Assembly: GCA_002686195.1 (NCBI GenBank)
Contig: NZAS01000178.1
Location: forward strand, 1-7,991
DNA length: 7,991 bases
Reading direction: 5' to 3'
DNA from: Candidatus Pacearchaeota archaeon
Lineage (GTDB): Archaea > Nanoarchaeota > Nanoarchaeia > Pacearchaeales > GW2011-AR1
Each line of letters begins with the position of its first letter. Position 1 is the first letter of the stretch. The notes under the pieces were generated by a model, which was not told the DNA's origin, did not search any database, and saw only the letters and a program-made list of their open reading frames with translations. The position numbers were made by a program, and so were the translations under genes. Shown here one piece after another: positions 6,467 to 7,991 of this stretch.

Positions 6467-6567
6467 TGGCGATTGCAAGTTTCAACCTTGCAATGCGTAT
6501 CAATTGGCGCCTGGTCGCTGGTCTTTTGTCGTCGGAGGGAGATGCTTTACTCGGTCTCATGGGATAG
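6466..6567 (+). CDS. Possible 33-residue mini-protein
   Basis: An ATG overlapping the previous stop (TGATG at 6464-6468) opens 33 codons ending in TAG. The peptide begins MAIASFNLAMRINW and continues with a mildly hydrophobic LVAGLL and ALLGLMG. No Shine-Dalgarno sequence precedes it, so translation would depend on reinitiation. It overlaps the perfect inverted repeat at 6472-6494. It may be a real micro-gene, the remains of a decayed gene, or chance. Confidence 0.25.
   Translation: MAIASFNLAMRINWRLVAGLLSSEGDALLGLMG
6472..6494. repeat. Perfect 8-bp inverted repeat, 7-base spacer
   Basis: ATTGCAAG (6472-6479) and CTTGCAAT (6487-6494) are exact reverse complements separated by TTTCAAC. The element begins 6 bases after the stop of the decoration-like gene. 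It is not followed by a T-tract, so it does not look like an intrinsic terminator. An operator or an RNA hairpin affecting reinitiation or message stability fits better. Confidence 0.6.
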
Positions 6568-6607
6568 AATCAGCCTCGCCTCCCTGCAAAAAAAATCTCC
6601 CCGTCCT

Positions 6608-6612
6608 AGGAG
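6608..6612 (+). promoter_or_regulatory. Shine-Dalgarno site for the fibre gene
   Basis: AGGAG ends 6 bases before the GTG at 6619. A TAG in the same frame at 6607-6609 excludes any start further upstream, so this site fixes the GTG as the start. Confidence 0.8.
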
Positions 6613-6618
6613 CTCATC

Positions 6619-7991
6619 GTGGCGAGCTATACCGGTTTTCTTGTTGTCGACAGTGGTCTTACCCTTCAGCCAGCCGCAGGTGACACCTCCACAGTGCTCG
6701 GGAATGTCGTTGTCGACCAAGATCTGACGGTCAACGGGACCTTTGTCACGAATCAGAGCGAAGAAGTCCTCATCCAGGACAACTATATTGACCTGAACTT
6801 CGCCTACGTCACAAATTCGGGCAAGCAGGGGGGATTCACGGTCAACTACTTGCCCACGGCAGTGACCTCGAACATCAATGGGGCCGCTTTCAGCAGCACC
6901 AGTGTGGTTGAGGTGGCGGCCTCGGCTGCCTTCGCGGCCGACGATATCATCATGGTATCGGGGGCCAACGACAAGTCCAACGACGGTATCTACATTGTGA
7001 CCAGCCGCGATGCTGGTGCGAATACCATCACCATCGACACTACTCCTGCAGAGGCGTTCGCCAAGAATGCATTCGTCGCAGATGCGACGGTGGCGGGAGC
7101 TGTGACGAAGATCGCTGTGGCGGTTCTCGATGTGACCACGAGCGGTGACTGGCAGATCGGAAAGGGTGCAGTGACGCCCATCACCATGTCAGCCATCAGC
7201 ACCGCCGCCGCCGGTACAGTGCTGGCCAACAATGTGCAGACTGGTGCCGTCAACCAGGCCTGTGTTTTCACTGCAGCAGGAACGGGAACGGCGTCACTGT
7301 CGTCCGCGAATAACTCGGCAACTGCGGTTTCCATCAGCGCTTCCAATCCAGCGGGTGGTACCCGTATTACGGGTGGAACCGGCGGGTTCGATGTAGACTT
7401 CACCAGTGCTGGCGATGGCGTTGGTGACGGCGCCATCACCATGAATGCCGCATTGGCTTCAAGCATCGGAACTGCGGTGGGCGAACTCACCCTGGCCGCC
7501 ACCAACGCGACAGGTGGAGTGACCCTCAACGCAGGTTCGGGCGGTGTCGACATAGATGCAACCAGTGCTGGAACCGGAACGGGTGACGGTCCATTCAACG
7601 TGAATGCCGCTGCTGCATCGGCCATCGACGTGGCTGGAGCGAACCTGACCCTGTCGACCACGACGAGTGGAACTCTGGCTGCGTCCTCGGCGGGAGCCGT
7701 CGATGTGACCGCAGCTGCAGCCTCCCAATTCACTACGAGTTCGGGTCAACTCACCCTGGCAGCTACCAACACTGCAGGTGTGGTGCAGATCAACGCGGGT
7801 ACGGGTGGTATCGATCTCGATGCAACCGGCGCTGGAAGCGGTTCGGGTGACGGTGCTTTCACGGTCAATGCGGGACTGGCTTCCAGCATTTCAACCACCG
7901 TGGGCGAACTCACCCTGGCCGCCACCAACGCGACAGGTGGAGTGACCCTCAACGCAGGTTCGGGCGGTGTCGACATAGATGCAACCAGTGC
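6619..7991 (+). CDS. Repetitive tail fibre/adhesin protein, 3' end beyond window
   Basis: From the GTG at 6619 the frame stays open for 457 codons to the right edge, so the protein is larger than what is seen. The N-terminal part has the phage fibre signature DLTVNGT (35-41) ... DNYIDLN (54-60), found near the start of many phage tail-fibre and baseplate adhesins. A second small domain follows, with ADDIIMVSGANDKSNDGIYIV (107-127 region), a strand-rich fold also common in phage fibres. From about residue 235 the chain turns into Gly/Ala/Thr/Asp-rich repeats of 53 residues, with one short unit of 35, each carrying L-T-L ... N-A-G-x-G-G-x-D-x-D-A-T and GDG motifs. Such repeats probably form an elongated beta-structured, likely trimeric, fibre. 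It should bind the host surface, and the receptor-binding tip would lie beyond the window. Confidence 0.88.
   Translation, partial: MASYTGFLVVDSGLTLQPAAGDTSTVLGNVVVDQDLTVNGTFVTNQSEEVLIQDNYIDLNFAYVTNSGKQGGFTVNYLPTAVTSNINGAAFSSTSVVEVAASAAFAADDIIMVSGANDKSNDGIYIVTSRDAGANTITIDTTPAEAFAKNAFVADATVAGAVTKIAVAVLDVTTSGDWQIGKGAVTPITMSAISTAAAGTVLANNVQTGAVNQACVFTAAGTGTASLSSANNSATAVSISASNPAGGTRITGGTGGFDVDFTSAGDGVGDGAITMNAALASSIGTAVGELTLAATNATGGVTLNAGSGGVDIDATSAGTGTGDGPFNVNAAAASAIDVAGANLTLSTTTSGTLAASSAGAVDVTAAAASQFTTSSGQLTLAATNTAGVVQINAGTGGIDLDATGAGSGSGDGAFTVNAGLASSISTTVGELTLAATNATGGVTLNAGSGGVDIDATS
7477..7568 (+). repeat. 92-bp perfect direct repeat, copy 1
   Basis: These 92 bases are identical to 7900-7991, at an offset of 423 bp. 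The match is in frame and codes the V-G-E-L-T-L ... D-I-D-A-T-S stretch. Confidence 0.95.
7900..7991 (+). repeat. 92-bp perfect direct repeat, copy 2, cut by window edge
   Basis: It is identical to 7477-7568 up to the last base of the window, so the true repeat is probably longer. The bases just before the match differ (7476 against 7899), which marks its left boundary. Confidence 0.95.

Larger units (their letters stand above)
6467..6618. other. Largest stretch without a convincing gene
   Basis: About 150 bases separate the decoration-like gene from the fibre gene, in a window where other gaps are 51 bases or less. It holds the inverted repeat, the doubtful mini-ORF, an A8 tract at 6588-6595 (a long homopolymer that stands out here) and the fibre ribosome site. 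I found no promoter with acceptable spacing. Confidence 0.6.
7321..7991 (+). repeat. 53-residue fibre repeats with a 141-residue super-period
   Basis: By aligned L-T-L and G-G-x-D-x-D positions the units are: 7321-7479 (divergent, 53 residues), 7480-7638 (53), 7639-7743 (short, 35), 7744-7902 (53) and 7903 to the edge (incomplete). Short unit plus two full units gives a 141-residue (423-bp) higher-order period, shown by the exact recurrence described in the two adjacent entries. Confidence 0.85.

Noticed and set aside
6546..6570. Promoter-like pair TTTACT ... TAGAAT before the fibre gene
   Set aside because: The spacer is only 13 bases, too short for a typical sigma-70 promoter, and both boxes are imperfect.
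6588..6595. A8 tract as a programmed frameshift site joining upstream frames to the fibre gene
   Set aside because: A TAG at 6607-6609 in the fibre frame blocks any fusion that shifts into that frame at the A tract. The fibre gene has its own ribosome site after the stop.
6473..6727. 84-codon + frame starting at TTG
   Set aside because: The start is TTG with no Shine-Dalgarno sequence, and it runs more than 100 bases into the fibre gene in another frame. It looks like a shadow.
6990..7733. 247-codon reverse-strand frame opposite the fibre gene (also 7746-7976)
   Set aside because: Its Ala/Val/Pro-rich repetitive translation simply mirrors the repetitive fibre codons. The + strand frame has a start with a good ribosome site and recognisable fibre motifs.
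7477..7991. CRISPR-like array
   Set aside because: The repeats are long, in frame, spaced by 423 bp and part of one open reading frame with degenerate copies between them. They are protein repeats, not repeat-spacer units.

Overview
The window reads as part of a double-stranded DNA bacteriophage genome, or a prophage-like region. It is moderately GC-rich and almost gap-free. Every supported gene lies on the + strand, and several stop and start codons overlap as ATGA. The clearest viral marker is the last gene, which carries the N-terminal signature of phage tail-fibre/adhesin proteins followed by long Gly/Ala/Thr-rich repeats. It is preceded by two small proteins that look like virion decoration proteins. 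The host cannot be named. UGA serves as stop and UGG as Trp, so there is no sign of a recoded genetic code.

Layout: (1) 6-635, a basic protein of unknown function, possibly cut by the left edge. (2) 639-2888, a large C5-cytosine DNA methyltransferase with recognisable catalytic motifs, an enlarged N-terminal catalytic half and about 215 extra residues after the last motif. (3) 2940-4280 and 4277-5716, two tandem paralogues, each with one N-terminal membrane segment, a conserved middle region, a PcfJ-like core (HCIG ... SLR ... Q-x-KG-x-x-N) and a basic low-complexity tail. (4) 5713-5997 and 6005-6466, two small beta-rich putative virion proteins. (5) 6467-6618, a gap of about 150 bases with no convincing gene, holding a possible 33-codon mini-ORF and a perfect inverted repeat. 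(6) 6619-7991, the start of a long repetitive fibre protein that runs off the right edge.

The genes probably share one transcript. Spacing is 3 bases between genes 1 and 2, ATGA overlaps join both paralogues and the first small virion gene, and good Shine-Dalgarno sequences precede most starts. I could not identify a credible promoter or intrinsic terminator. The methyltransferase may protect phage DNA from host restriction. The role of the paired membrane-anchored PcfJ-like proteins is unknown, and they are the most interesting part of the window. Their position directly before structural genes makes a virion- or envelope-associated role possible, but this is inference.
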